Positions 1-5,624 of a stretch of DNA of 5,624 nucleotides are shown here, piece after piece. Numbering within the stretch: position 1 is the first letter of the stretch; every line of letters starts with the position of its first letter. The notes under the pieces were generated by a model. The model did no database searches. It saw nothing but the letters and a program-made list of their open reading frames with translations, and was not told the DNA's origin. The DNA lies in contig CANPZJ010000051.1 in assembly GCA_947588795.1 (NCBI GenBank), forward strand, positions 1 to 5,624, in the 5' to 3' direction. The translations under genes were made by a program, and so were the position numbers. The DNA comes from an uncultured Bacilli bacterium. GTDB taxonomy: Bacteria; Bacillota_I; Bacilli_A; RF39; UBA660.

Positions 1-2
1 GT

Positions 3-1724
3 GAGAAAAGAGCAATTGCCTTAATTAAAGATATTAAACAAGAAATTAAATATATTGAATTAGAAGAAAAAATAGATAATAAAGTAGAAGTAAGTTTAAC
101 TAAAGAACAAGAAGAATTCTATTTAAAAACAAAAATAAAAGAAATTGAAAAAAAATTAGGTATAGATCAAAATAATAATATTAAAGAATATTATTATAAA
201 TTAAAAGAATTAAATTTACCTAGTAAAACTAATAATAAATTATTAGATGAAATTAAAAAATTAGAAAGTATGCCAAGTAATTCACCAGAGATATCAGTCA
301 TATTAAATTACTTAGATTGGGTTTTAAATTTACCTTGGCATACTCATAGTAAAGAAAATTTAAATGTTAAAACAGTTATTAATGCATTGAATAAAAGTCA
401 TTATGGTTTATTTAATATTAAAGATAGAATTGAAGATTATATCAATATTAAAAATATTAATCCAGAACTTCCTAGTCCAATTATTTGTTTAGTGGGTCCT
501 CCTGGTGTTGGTAAGACTACTATTACATCAAGTATTGCTAGTGCGCTAAATCGCGAATTTGCGAAAATTAGTGTCGGTGGCTTAAATGATTCAACTGAAT
601 TAATTGGATCTCGTCGTACTTATCTTGGCGCACTTCCTGGTAAAATAATTCAAGCCCTAAAAAAATGTCAAACCAATAATCCGGTTATTTTAATTGATGA
701 AGTAGATAAAATGGTTAAAGATTATAAAGGAGATCCTGCTAGTACTTTACTAGATATTCTAGATAGTACCCAAAATAAAACTTTTGTTGATAATTATATT
801 GAAGAGCCATTTGATTTAAGTAATGTTTTATTTATCTTAACAGCTAATAATGTAGCAGATATTCCTTATACTTTATATGATCGTTTAGAGGTAATTGAAT
901 TATCTAGTTATACTGTTTTTGAAAAAATTGATATCGCTAAAAAATATATCTTACCAAAAATATATGAAGACTTTAAAATGAAAAGAAAGTTAACTATAAA
1001 AGATAGTACTTTAATTTATTTAATTAATAATTATACCAAAGAAGCTGGAGTTAGAAATTTAGGTAGAATATTAAGAACTTTAGTTACAAAAATAATAACT
1101 GATAAAAAGGGTAGTTACACAGTTACTAATAAAATGATTAATAAGTATTTAAAAGACAAGCCAAGTGAAGATGATAACATTAAAATAAAAGAATCTGGGG
1201 TAGTTAATGCTCTTGCTTATACCTCTTTAGGTGGTAAAACGCTAAAAGTAGAATGTTCTATCTATGAAGGTAAGGGAGAAGTAATTGTTACAGGTTCTTT
1301 AGGAGACATCTTAAAAGAAAGTATTAAAGTAGCAAAATCTTATATCATGGAAAAGAAATATATTGATGGTGATATACTTAAAAATAAAACCATGCATATT
1401 CATTTATTTGATGGGGCAACTAAAAAAGAAGGCCCTTCTTGTGGAGTAGCCATTACAACAGTAATACTATCTAAAGTACTTAATAAAACTATACCAAGTG
1501 ATATAGCATTTACTGGTGAAATAACGCTAAAAGGATATATTTTAAAAATAGGTGGTTTAAAAGAAAAATTAATCGCTGCTTATAATGATGGTATTAAAAA
1601 GGTATATATACCAGTCTCTAATGAAAATGATTTAAAAGAAGTACCTAAAGTAATAATAGATAATTTAGAAATTAAATTAGTAAATAATTATCAAACAATT
1701 TATGAAGATTTATTTTTAAAATAA
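3..1724 (+). CDS. lon: ATP-dependent protease Lon (LonA type), 5' end cut by window
   Basis: Lon is a cytoplasmic AAA+ serine protease that unfolds and degrades damaged and regulatory proteins. The frame is open from base 3 and gives 573 residues; the first 200 or so (substrate-binding N domain) lie outside the window. Numbering from base 3, residues 1-88 are the helical stretch before the ATPase, with a Lon-like QEEFYLKTKIKEIEKKLG segment. The ATG at 270 is therefore internal, not the start. Then come NYLDWVLNLPW, Walker A GPPGVGKT (165-172, bases 495-518), Walker B VILIDE (228-233), an ILTANN sensor-1 segment and a GVRNLGR sensor-2 segment. The protease domain has the catalytic dyad: Ser479 (codon 1437-1439, in EGPSCGV) and Lys522 (1566-1568, in GGLKEK), 43 residues apart as in E. 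coli S679/K722. The usual DGPSAG reads EGPSCG here, a mild change. No key residue is missing, so it should be active. It ends in TAA inside a terminator-like hairpin. Confidence 0.97.
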   Translation, partial: EKRAIALIKDIKQEIKYIELEEKIDNKVEVSLTKEQEEFYLKTKIKEIEKKLGIDQNNNIKEYYYKLKELNLPSKTNNKLLDEIKKLESMPSNSPEISVILNYLDWVLNLPWHTHSKENLNVKTVINALNKSHYGLFNIKDRIEDYINIKNINPELPSPIICLVGPPGVGKTTITSSIASALNREFAKISVGGLNDSTELIGSRRTYLGALPGKIIQALKKCQTNNPVILIDEVDKMVKDYKGDPASTLLDILDSTQNKTFVDNYIEEPFDLSNVLFILTANNVADIPYTLYDRLEVIELSSYTVFEKIDIAKKYILPKIYEDFKMKRKLTIKDSTLIYLINNYTKEAGVRNLGRILRTLVTKIITDKKGSYTVTNKMINKYLKDKPSEDDNIKIKESGVVNALAYTSLGGKTLKVECSIYEGKGEVIVTGSLGDILKESIKVAKSYIMEKKYIDGDILKNKTMHIHLFDGATKKEGPSCGVAITTVILSKVLNKTIPSDIAFTGEITLKGYILKIGGLKEKLIAAYNDGIKKVYIPVSNENDLKEVPKVIIDNLEIKLVNNYQTIYEDLFLK

Positions 1725-1750
1725 TATGACTTAAAGTTATATTATTTTTT
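1718..1750 (+). terminator. Probable weak intrinsic terminator after lon
   Basis: TAATATGAC (1722-1730) pairs with GTTATATTA (1736-1744), with one G-T wobble and a 5-nt loop, and is followed by six T (1745-1750). Upstream AAAA (1718-1721) can extend the stem into the T run. The stem begins at the lon stop codon. It contains only one G-C pair, so termination may be partial and read-through into the spoVID-like gene is possible. Confidence 0.5.
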
Positions 1751-1771
1751 AAATTGTCATAAATTTCTATT

Positions 1772-1776
1772 AGGAG
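1772..1776 (+). promoter_or_regulatory. Ribosome binding site of the spoVID-like gene
   Basis: AGGAG lies 8 nt before the ATG at 1785. It fixes the start downstream of the lon hairpin. I see no convincing sigma-A or sporulation sigma promoter between 1751 and 1784. Confidence 0.8.
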
Positions 1777-1784
1777 ATGATAAG

Positions 1785-2543
1785 ATGTTTATTAAAATAC
1801 CTTTTGAAAGTACATTAGATTTTAAAACTAATATTTATGAAATTACTAAGATGTCTTTAGAACATGATTACAATGTAAATGAAGGAGCCGTATTAGGTAA
1901 TTTCTATGTTACGGGTGAATATCGTAGTCATGAAGTATCAGTTAATAAAGAACCATTTAAGTTTACTTTACCATTTGAAGTAGAAATTAGTGATGATATT
2001 GATTTAAATACGCTAGAATTTAATATTGAAGATTTTTCTTATACTATTGAAGGCGAAAATAAGTTAAAAGTAAATATTGAATATTCCCTAGCCGGAGAAG
2101 AACGTAAAGGAGAATTAATTGATACTGATGAAGATGTTTTTGAAGAGGTACCAGATGAAGAATTACAAAGAGAAATGGATGAATTAGATGAACTTATTAA
2201 TAAGGAAGAAGTAACTGAAGAAGTTAAAGAAGATGAGAAACCAAAAGAAGTAACAGAACAACTTGAAGAAATAAAAGAAGAAGTAGGAGAATCACCAGAA
2301 ACAGAAGAACCAACAGAAGATGATGAAAGACTAACTAAAGAACAAGAGAAAACTATTATGGAAACGATAACATCTAGTGATGATACTTTTGTAACATACC
2401 ACGTACATATGGTAAAAGAAAGTGAAACAATGGAAAGTATTGCCACAATGTATAGTATTCCTACTTCTTTATTACAAGAATATAATAATGTTGATACTAT
2501 AACTCTAGGAGATAAAATATTAATACCTAAAGTTGATGAATAA
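1785..2543 (+). CDS. spoVID: SpoVID-like spore coat morphogenetic protein with C-terminal LysM
   Basis: In Bacillus, SpoVID sits on the forespore surface, binds SpoIVA and other coat morphogens, and lets the coat encase the spore; its C-terminal LysM contacts peptidoglycan or its precursors. This 252-aa protein has the same three-part layout. Residues 1-105 form a beta-rich domain with the SpoVID N-terminal pattern: a GNFYVTGEY segment, LPFEVEI, then a DFSYTIEG strand. Residues 110-190 are highly acidic, rich in Glu and Lys, and probably disordered. Residues 204-249 are a LysM domain (YHVHMVKESETMESIATMY, then LGDKILIPK). There is no signal peptide, as expected for mother-cell synthesis. It is much shorter than B. 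subtilis SpoVID (about 575 aa), mostly in the linker. The start has AGGAG at 1772-1776, 8 nt upstream. The downstream gene overlaps its stop and resembles YsxE, the usual partner of spoVID, which supports the call. A generic LysM protein is the alternative. Confidence 0.8.
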   Translation: MFIKIPFESTLDFKTNIYEITKMSLEHDYNVNEGAVLGNFYVTGEYRSHEVSVNKEPFKFTLPFEVEISDDIDLNTLEFNIEDFSYTIEGENKLKVNIEYSLAGEERKGELIDTDEDVFEEVPDEELQREMDELDELINKEEVTEEVKEDEKPKEVTEQLEEIKEEVGESPETEEPTEDDERLTKEQEKTIMETITSSDDTFVTYHVHMVKESETMESIATMYSIPTSLLQEYNNVDTITLGDKILIPKVDE

Positions 2544-3426
2544 AATAGAATCATTAAAATCACTTTATAAACCATATCGTTATACAATAAGAGGAAATGC
2601 AACTATCCTAGAGACTACCAGTGGTAATTTTGTGGTTAAGAAAAAGCCTAAGAATAAAGATTTAATTGGCATATTCAATTATTTAAAAATGCGTAATTTT
2701 AATGCTTTTCCGGAAATTTATGCTGATTCTAGAGATGATAATTATGTTTTTGAATATGTCGAAGATAATGGGGTAATAGATCCATCTAAAAGTGAAGATT
2801 TAATATCACTAGTGTCCCTTCTTCATTCGAAAACATCCTTTAATAAAGAAGTATCAGAAGAAACATATAAAGAAATCTATGAAAATATTAAAAATAATAT
2901 TTTATATTTACAAGATTATTATTTAAAATATTATGATTTATTTATTAAAAGTATTTATATGTCACCATCAGAATATGAATTTGTGCGAAATTATAGCAAA
3001 ATAAAAAGTGCTCTTGCTTTTTCAGAAAGAGAACTTGATGATTGGTATAGTTTAGTAAAAGAAAAGAAATCCGAAAGATTATCTCTAATTCATAATAATT
3101 TAAGTTTAGATCATTATATTAAAAGTGATCGAGATTATTTAATAAGTTGGGATCATGCTAAGTTTGATACACCTATACTAGATTTATTTAAACTTTATCA
3201 AAATAATTATTGGGAATTAGAATTTTCTTCTATATATAAAAGATATTTAGCTATTACAACATTATCAGAACAAGAACAAAAATTATTTTTTATTCTTATT
3301 TCTTTAGTACCAGAGATTAAATTTACTGATAATGAATTTGAAACATGCAAAAATATGCGTAAAAAATTAGATTATGTCTATAAAACAGAAAATTTTTTAA
3401 AACCATACTATACGACTGATACATAG
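2536..3426 (+). CDS. ysxE: YsxE/CotS-like spore coat protein with degenerate APH-kinase fold
   Basis: This 296-aa protein resembles the CotS/YsxE family, which are spore-coat-associated proteins with the aminoglycoside phosphotransferase (APH) fold and no proven substrate here. The N-lobe has beta strands with a possible nucleotide-site lysine in NFVVKKK (about Lys35), then FPEIYAD and a hinge-like VFEYVEDNG (71-79). The catalytic loop should read like HGDxxxxN but reads HNNLSLDH (186-193), so the catalytic Asp is Asn188 and the metal-binding Asn is His193. The later SWDHAKFDTPILDL (204-217) keeps Asp206, matching the metal-binding Asp of kinases. It may bind nucleotide or act as a scaffold rather than a kinase. 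I chose the ATG at 2536 because it follows an in-frame TTG at 2533 that could also serve. The start overlaps the upstream stop by 8 bases and has no nearby Shine-Dalgarno site (AGGAGA at 2507-2512 is too far), so translation is probably coupled. The gene ends in TAG and overlaps a minus-strand ORF. Confidence 0.75.
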   Translation: MNKIESLKSLYKPYRYTIRGNATILETTSGNFVVKKKPKNKDLIGIFNYLKMRNFNAFPEIYADSRDDNYVFEYVEDNGVIDPSKSEDLISLVSLLHSKTSFNKEVSEETYKEIYENIKNNILYLQDYYLKYYDLFIKSIYMSPSEYEFVRNYSKIKSALAFSERELDDWYSLVKEKKSERLSLIHNNLSLDHYIKSDRDYLISWDHAKFDTPILDLFKLYQNNYWELEFSSIYKRYLAITTLSEQEQKLFFILISLVPEIKFTDNEFETCKNMRKKLDYVYKTENFLKPYYTTDT

Positions 3427-3570
3427 TACTAGTAGAATAATTTCAATAGTTAAAATAAAGATATTATATCTAAAGGGTAAAATAAAAGTAATAATAAGTT
3501 GATAAAAGATTAAGATACATAAACCAATAGCACAAAGAATATAAAAAGTAGGATTAGGGCGATAAGGCAT
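3397..3570 (-). CDS. Small membrane protein, two predicted helices, unknown function
   Basis: This 57-aa minus-strand ORF starts at ATG 3570-3568 and ends at TAA 3399-3397. I do not recognise the family. The sequence begins MPYRPNPTFYILCAIG and is almost wholly hydrophobic after residue 8. Two likely membrane helices span about residues 9-32 and 37-54, joined by a short LPFRYN turn, with no signal-peptide cleavage motif. AGGTGA at 3583-3578 lies 7 nt before the ATG and supports real translation. No plus-strand gene explains this stretch. Its last 30 bases overlap the end of ysxE tail to tail. A TATAAT at 3594-3589 is too close to the ribosome site to be its -10, so its promoter is unclear. 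It could be a sporulation-related membrane peptide, by neighbourhood only, or a chance ORF. Confidence 0.55.
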   Translation of the reverse strand: MPYRPNPTFYILCAIGLCILIFYQLIITFILPFRYNIFILTIEIILLVLCISRIVWF

Positions 3571-3577
3571 ATTTTCT

Positions 3578-3583
3578 TCACCT
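3578..3583 (-). promoter_or_regulatory. Ribosome binding site of the 57-aa minus-strand ORF
   Basis: AGGTGA, read on the minus strand, has a 7-nt spacer to the ATG at 3570. Its good spacing is the main argument that the small ORF is translated. Confidence 0.55.
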
Positions 3584-3606
3584 AGTATATTATATTAATT
3601 GTTTTT

Positions 3607-3639
3607 AAAAAGAGTGCTTATATCAAGTATTTCTTTTTT
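3607..3639 (+). terminator. Probable intrinsic terminator of the spoVID-ysxE unit
   Basis: A-rich 3607-3619 (ending AGTGCTT) pairs with 3625-3638 (starting AAGTATT) around a 5-nt loop (3620-3624). The stem is about 13 pairs with two G-T wobbles and one bulged T (3632), and it ends in a TTTTTT run (3634-3639). It lies about 180 nt after the ysxE stop, on the plus strand. The stem is AT-rich, so its strength is uncertain. Its T run reaches the left arm of the neighbouring inverted repeat. Confidence 0.45.
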
Positions 3640-3668
3640 GTTTTGCAAAAAATATATTGCAAAACAAA
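3637..3668. repeat. Perfect 12-bp inverted repeat, candidate operator
   Basis: TTTGTTTTGCAA (3637-3648) and TTGCAAAACAAA (3657-3668) are exact reverse complements separated by 8 nt. The arm centres are 20 bp apart, about two helical turns, which suits a dimeric repressor on one DNA face. The right arm covers the -35 hexamer of the promoter for the BRO/DinD-like gene. No T run follows on either strand, so it does not look like a terminator. The binding protein is unknown. Confidence 0.65.
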
Positions 3669-3685
3669 TGTTTGTGAGCTATAAT
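3657..3685 (+). promoter_or_regulatory. Sigma-A-type promoter of the BRO/DinD-like gene
   Basis: The -35 TTGCAA (3657-3662, 4 of 6 to consensus) and -10 TATAAT (3680-3685, perfect) are separated by 17 bp. Transcription would start near 3692, about 20 nt before the ATG. The -35 lies wholly within the right arm of the 12-bp inverted repeat, so repression by steric block is likely. I see no canonical Gram-positive LexA box (CGAAC-N4-GTTCG). Confidence 0.65.
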
Positions 3686-3699
3686 TCTATTAAGGTATC

Positions 3700-3705
3700 A
3701 GGAGG
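3700..3705 (+). promoter_or_regulatory. Strong ribosome binding site of the BRO/DinD-like gene
   Basis: AGGAGG, a full Shine-Dalgarno match, stands 8 nt before the ATG at 3714. It is the strongest in the window and suggests high translation once the promoter is open. Confidence 0.85.
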
Positions 3706-3713
3706 TTAATATT

Positions 3714-4565
3714 ATGAATCAAAATAAATTAGAAACGATTAGTAATCTATTTGAAAATAATGAGATTAGAAGTATATGGGATAGTGAAAAAGAAGACTAT
3801 TATTTTAGTGTGGTTGATGTTATTGCGGCTTTAACTGAAAGTGATGATCCTTCTCACTATTGGAGAACTTTAAAATCTAGAATGATTAAAGAAGGAAATG
3901 AAACCGTCACAAATTGTGACACTTTCAAATTAAAAGCAAAAGATGGAAAAATGCGTAGTACTGATATGTTAGATACAAAAGGAATATTAAGATTAATTGA
4001 ATCTGTTCCTTCAGTTAAGGCAGAGCCATTCAAGATTTGGCTTGCAAATTTAGGCGGAGAAAGAATTGATGAAGTATTTAATCCGGAAATAGCCATTAAA
4101 AGAGCAATAAACTATTATCGTCAAAGAGGATATTCTGATAAATGGATTGAAACAAGATTAAAAGGAATTCTTGATAGAAATAAATTAACTGATATTTGGC
4201 AAAGCAGTGGTATTAAAGAAGATTATGAATATGGTATTTTAACTAATGAAATATATAAAGAATGGTCTGGAATGAAAGCGAGTGAATATAAAGAATTTAA
4301 AGGTATAAGAAAAGAATCATTAAGAGACAATATGTCAGATATTGAAATAGCTTTAACTGATTTAGGAGAAATAGCAACTAGAGAATTAGTAAAGGTACAT
4401 AAGCCATATGGCTTAAAACAAAATAAAGAAATTGCTAAAATGGGTGGTAATGTATCTAAAGTAGCTAAAGAAAATTTAGAGCAAAAACTGGGTAAATCAG
4501 TAATTAGCAATCAAAATAATCTTAATTATCAATATGTAGAAGATAAAAAACAAATTAAAAATTGA
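3714..4565 (+). CDS. BRO-N domain protein with DinD-like C-terminal half
   Basis: This 283-aa protein has two parts. Residues about 12-118 match the BRO-N domain, a DNA-binding module of phage antirepressors and baculovirus BRO proteins: an IRSIWDSEKEDYYFSVVDVIAAL opening, a DPSHYWRTLKSR segment, then MRSTDMLDTKGILRLI and PFKIWLANLGGERIDE. Residues about 125-270 resemble the C-terminal region of DNA-damage-inducible DinD-like proteins (YRQRGYSDKWIETRLKG, KEFKGIRKESLRDNMS, and an NKEIAKMGGNVSKVAKENLE segment near the end). E. coli DinD is SOS-induced and modulates RecA; phage relatives act as antirepressors. Either role is possible here and I cannot choose. There is no membrane segment or signal, so it should be cytoplasmic. 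It is a single gene with its own promoter and inverted repeat, and no phage structural, integrase or repressor gene is in view. It ends in TGA, and that stop lies inside the next promoter. The gene looks intact. Confidence 0.85.
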   Translation: MNQNKLETISNLFENNEIRSIWDSEKEDYYFSVVDVIAALTESDDPSHYWRTLKSRMIKEGNETVTNCDTFKLKAKDGKMRSTDMLDTKGILRLIESVPSVKAEPFKIWLANLGGERIDEVFNPEIAIKRAINYYRQRGYSDKWIETRLKGILDRNKLTDIWQSSGIKEDYEYGILTNEIYKEWSGMKASEYKEFKGIRKESLRDNMSDIEIALTDLGEIATRELVKVHKPYGLKQNKEIAKMGGNVSKVAKENLEQKLGKSVISNQNNLNYQYVEDKKQIKN

Positions 4566-4591
4566 CAAAAGTTAAATTAATAACATATAAT
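4562..4591 (+). promoter_or_regulatory. Near-consensus sigma-A promoter of the CHAP gene
   Basis: TTGACA (4562-4567) and TATAAT (4586-4591) are both perfect hexamers with an 18-bp spacer. The -35 contains the TGA stop (4563-4565) of the BRO/DinD-like gene. The predicted start near 4598 leaves a leader of only about 14 nt before the ATG at 4612. The ribosome site there is weak (AAAGAG near 4598-4603). Confidence 0.75.
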
Positions 4592-4611
4592 TTAGTTAAA
4601 GAGTTGATGGT

Positions 4612-5624
4612 ATGAAAAAAATTAATTATTTATTATTTACTTTAGTTTTATTACTTATGATGTTTATACCTAAAAGTTATGCGGCATCTAATCCATATTC
4701 TAAATATCAAAATGTGCAAAATGTTAAAAGTGTAGCTTGTACTTGGGGTGCTTGGCAAGCAGCTTATGATAGAATGGGCGTAGCACTTCCTAAATGGGGT
4801 AATGCCGTTAATTGGTATAATAAAGCTAAAGAAGCAGGTTATTCAGTTGGAACAGAATATAAACCAGAATCAATTGCGGTATTTAAAGGTGCTTGGGGTT
4901 ATGGCCATGTTGCTTATGTTATTGAAAAACATGATGAATGTGATGAGTACACATGTGATACAGTTTTTACTACTATTGAAGGTGGACAAATATTTGTCGA
5001 AGCCGATGTTAATGGTGAGGCATTATTAGATGAAAATGGTAATAAACATTATTATGCGGGCTTTGAAGATGGTTATTGTAATCCTTGTAAAAAATATAAT
5101 TTTACTATTAATGATAGTAATTTTCTTGGTTATATCTATTTAGATAATGCCCCTAAAAATCCACCAGCTAGTACAAGTTCATCTAATAATACAAGTAACA
5201 CAGAAAAGAAAACAGATGAAGTAAAAAAATCTAATAATAGTTATTTAAAAAGTTTAATCTTAAGTAATGGAGAAATAGAATTTCAACGAGAGACTTTAAA
5301 TTATTCTATAACCTTAGAAAATAAAATAGATAAATTAATAATTGAAGCTGAACCTGAAGATAGTAAAGCTAAAATTGAATTAAAAGAAGAATATCCATTA
5401 GAAGTAGGAGAAAACAAAATATCTATAGTAGTAACTGCAGAAGATAATACTAATAAAACTTATGAAATAAATGTTATAAGAGAAGAAGAAATAAAAGAAG
5501 AGAAGGAACAAGTAGAACAAACAAAAAATACTAATAAAACAATTATAAATAACACTTTTGATAATCAAGAAATATATTTATTTATTGGCTTAATTGCACT
5601 ATTTATAATTATATTAATTGTAAT
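4612..5624 (+). CDS. Exported CHAP-domain cell-wall hydrolase with cadherin-like module, 3' end cut by window
   Basis: The frame stays open from ATG 4612 to the window end (337 codons, no stop yet). CHAP enzymes are papain-fold amidases or endopeptidases that cut peptidoglycan peptides. Residues 1-24 are a signal peptide (MKKINYLLF, hydrophobic core, cleavage likely after SYA). The CHAP domain covers about 35-178, with nucleophile Cys43 in ACTWGAW, His99 in GHVAYV and a likely third residue Glu123 in TTIEGG. Two extra cysteine pairs, Cys110/Cys115 and Cys156/Cys159 (YCNPC), could form disulfides outside the cell. A Ser/Asn/Lys-rich linker (about 180-210) leads to a cadherin-like beta-sandwich (about 211-290; LKSLILSNGEIEF to NKTYEINVIRE), then a charged spacer and a hydrophobic segment from 321 that looks like a membrane anchor. 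The enzyme would face the cell wall. Role could be wall remodelling or release; substrate is unknown. The start is fixed by the promoter and signal peptide. Confidence 0.85.
   Translation, partial: MKKINYLLFTLVLLLMMFIPKSYAASNPYSKYQNVQNVKSVACTWGAWQAAYDRMGVALPKWGNAVNWYNKAKEAGYSVGTEYKPESIAVFKGAWGYGHVAYVIEKHDECDEYTCDTVFTTIEGGQIFVEADVNGEALLDENGNKHYYAGFEDGYCNPCKKYNFTINDSNFLGYIYLDNAPKNPPASTSSSNNTSNTEKKTDEVKKSNNSYLKSLILSNGEIEFQRETLNYSITLENKIDKLIIEAEPEDSKAKIELKEEYPLEVGENKISIVVTAEDNTNKTYEINVIREEEIKEEKEQVEQTKNTNKTIINNTFDNQEIYLFIGLIALFIIILIV

Noticed and set aside
270..1724. Lon starting at the ATG at 270
   Set aside because: The frame is open to the window edge and bases 3-269 encode the helical region that normally precedes the Lon ATPase domain, so 270 is internal.
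1754..1784. TTGTCA (1754-1759) as a -35 for the spoVID-like gene
   Set aside because: A -10 at normal spacing would overlap the ribosome site and leave no leader; no good -10 is present.
2039..2602. 187-aa minus-strand ORF rich in Ser
   Set aside because: It is the complement of the Glu-rich linker of the SpoVID-like gene; the Ser richness is a by-product of GAA/GAT codons and it has no domain of its own.
3589..3594. Minus-strand TATAAT as -10 of the 57-aa ORF
   Set aside because: Transcription would start within the Shine-Dalgarno sequence, and no -35 lies at the right distance.
3857..4096. 79-aa minus-strand ORF
   Set aside because: Lies fully inside the BRO-N coding region, which has clear family similarity and a strong start.
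4223..4510. 95-aa minus-strand ORF
   Set aside because: Shadow of the DinD-like half of the plus-strand gene.
4563..4577. TGA read as Trp (mycoplasma-type code)
   Set aside because: All Trp positions in conserved motifs use TGG, and the BRO/DinD-like protein ends naturally at this TGA.
4802..5029. 75-aa plus-strand ORF
   Set aside because: Out-of-frame reading within the CHAP domain, whose own frame has the signal peptide, catalytic Cys and His.

Overview
This AT-rich window uses the standard bacterial code: Trp is TGG in every gene seen, and TAA, TAG and TGA all end genes. The SpoVID-like and YsxE-like genes, the strong Shine-Dalgarno sites and the very low G+C point to Bacillota, class Bacilli. 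A gut lineage near the Mollicutes or Erysipelotrichales is plausible, but that placement is inference. No rRNA, tRNA, CRISPR array or insertion sequence is visible.

Left part (1-3426), plus strand. The window opens inside lon, an ATP-dependent protease with its N-terminal substrate domain cut off. A weak terminator-like hairpin at the lon stop is followed by a two-gene unit: a short SpoVID-like protein (N-terminal spore-coat morphogenetic domain, acidic linker, C-terminal LysM) and a translationally coupled YsxE/CotS-like protein with a degenerate kinase fold. In Bacillus subtilis, lonA and the spoVID-ysxE pair lie in one neighbourhood, separated by ysxC and the hem genes. Here they are adjacent, which looks like a compressed version of that order.

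Middle (3397-3713). This stretch is not empty. It holds a 57-aa minus-strand ORF with a good ribosome binding site and two membrane segments, overlapping the 3' end of ysxE tail to tail. It also holds a probable terminator hairpin for the ysxE unit, a perfect 12-bp inverted repeat, and a promoter whose -35 hexamer lies inside the right arm of that repeat.

Right part (3714-5624), plus strand. A BRO-N/DinD-like protein of phage or SOS-associated type is driven by the operator-like promoter. A near-ideal promoter starts inside the stop codon of that gene and drives an exported CHAP-domain cell-wall hydrolase with a cadherin-like beta-sandwich module and a C-terminal membrane segment. That gene runs off the window end.

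The left genes read as host chromosome (protein quality control and spore coat assembly). The BRO/DinD gene looks like an acquired single gene with its own regulated promoter. I found no convincing undescribed multi-gene system. The best leads are the operator-like palindrome with the BRO/DinD gene, the small two-helix membrane protein, the compact lon-spoVID-ysxE order, and the cysteine-paired CHAP enzyme.
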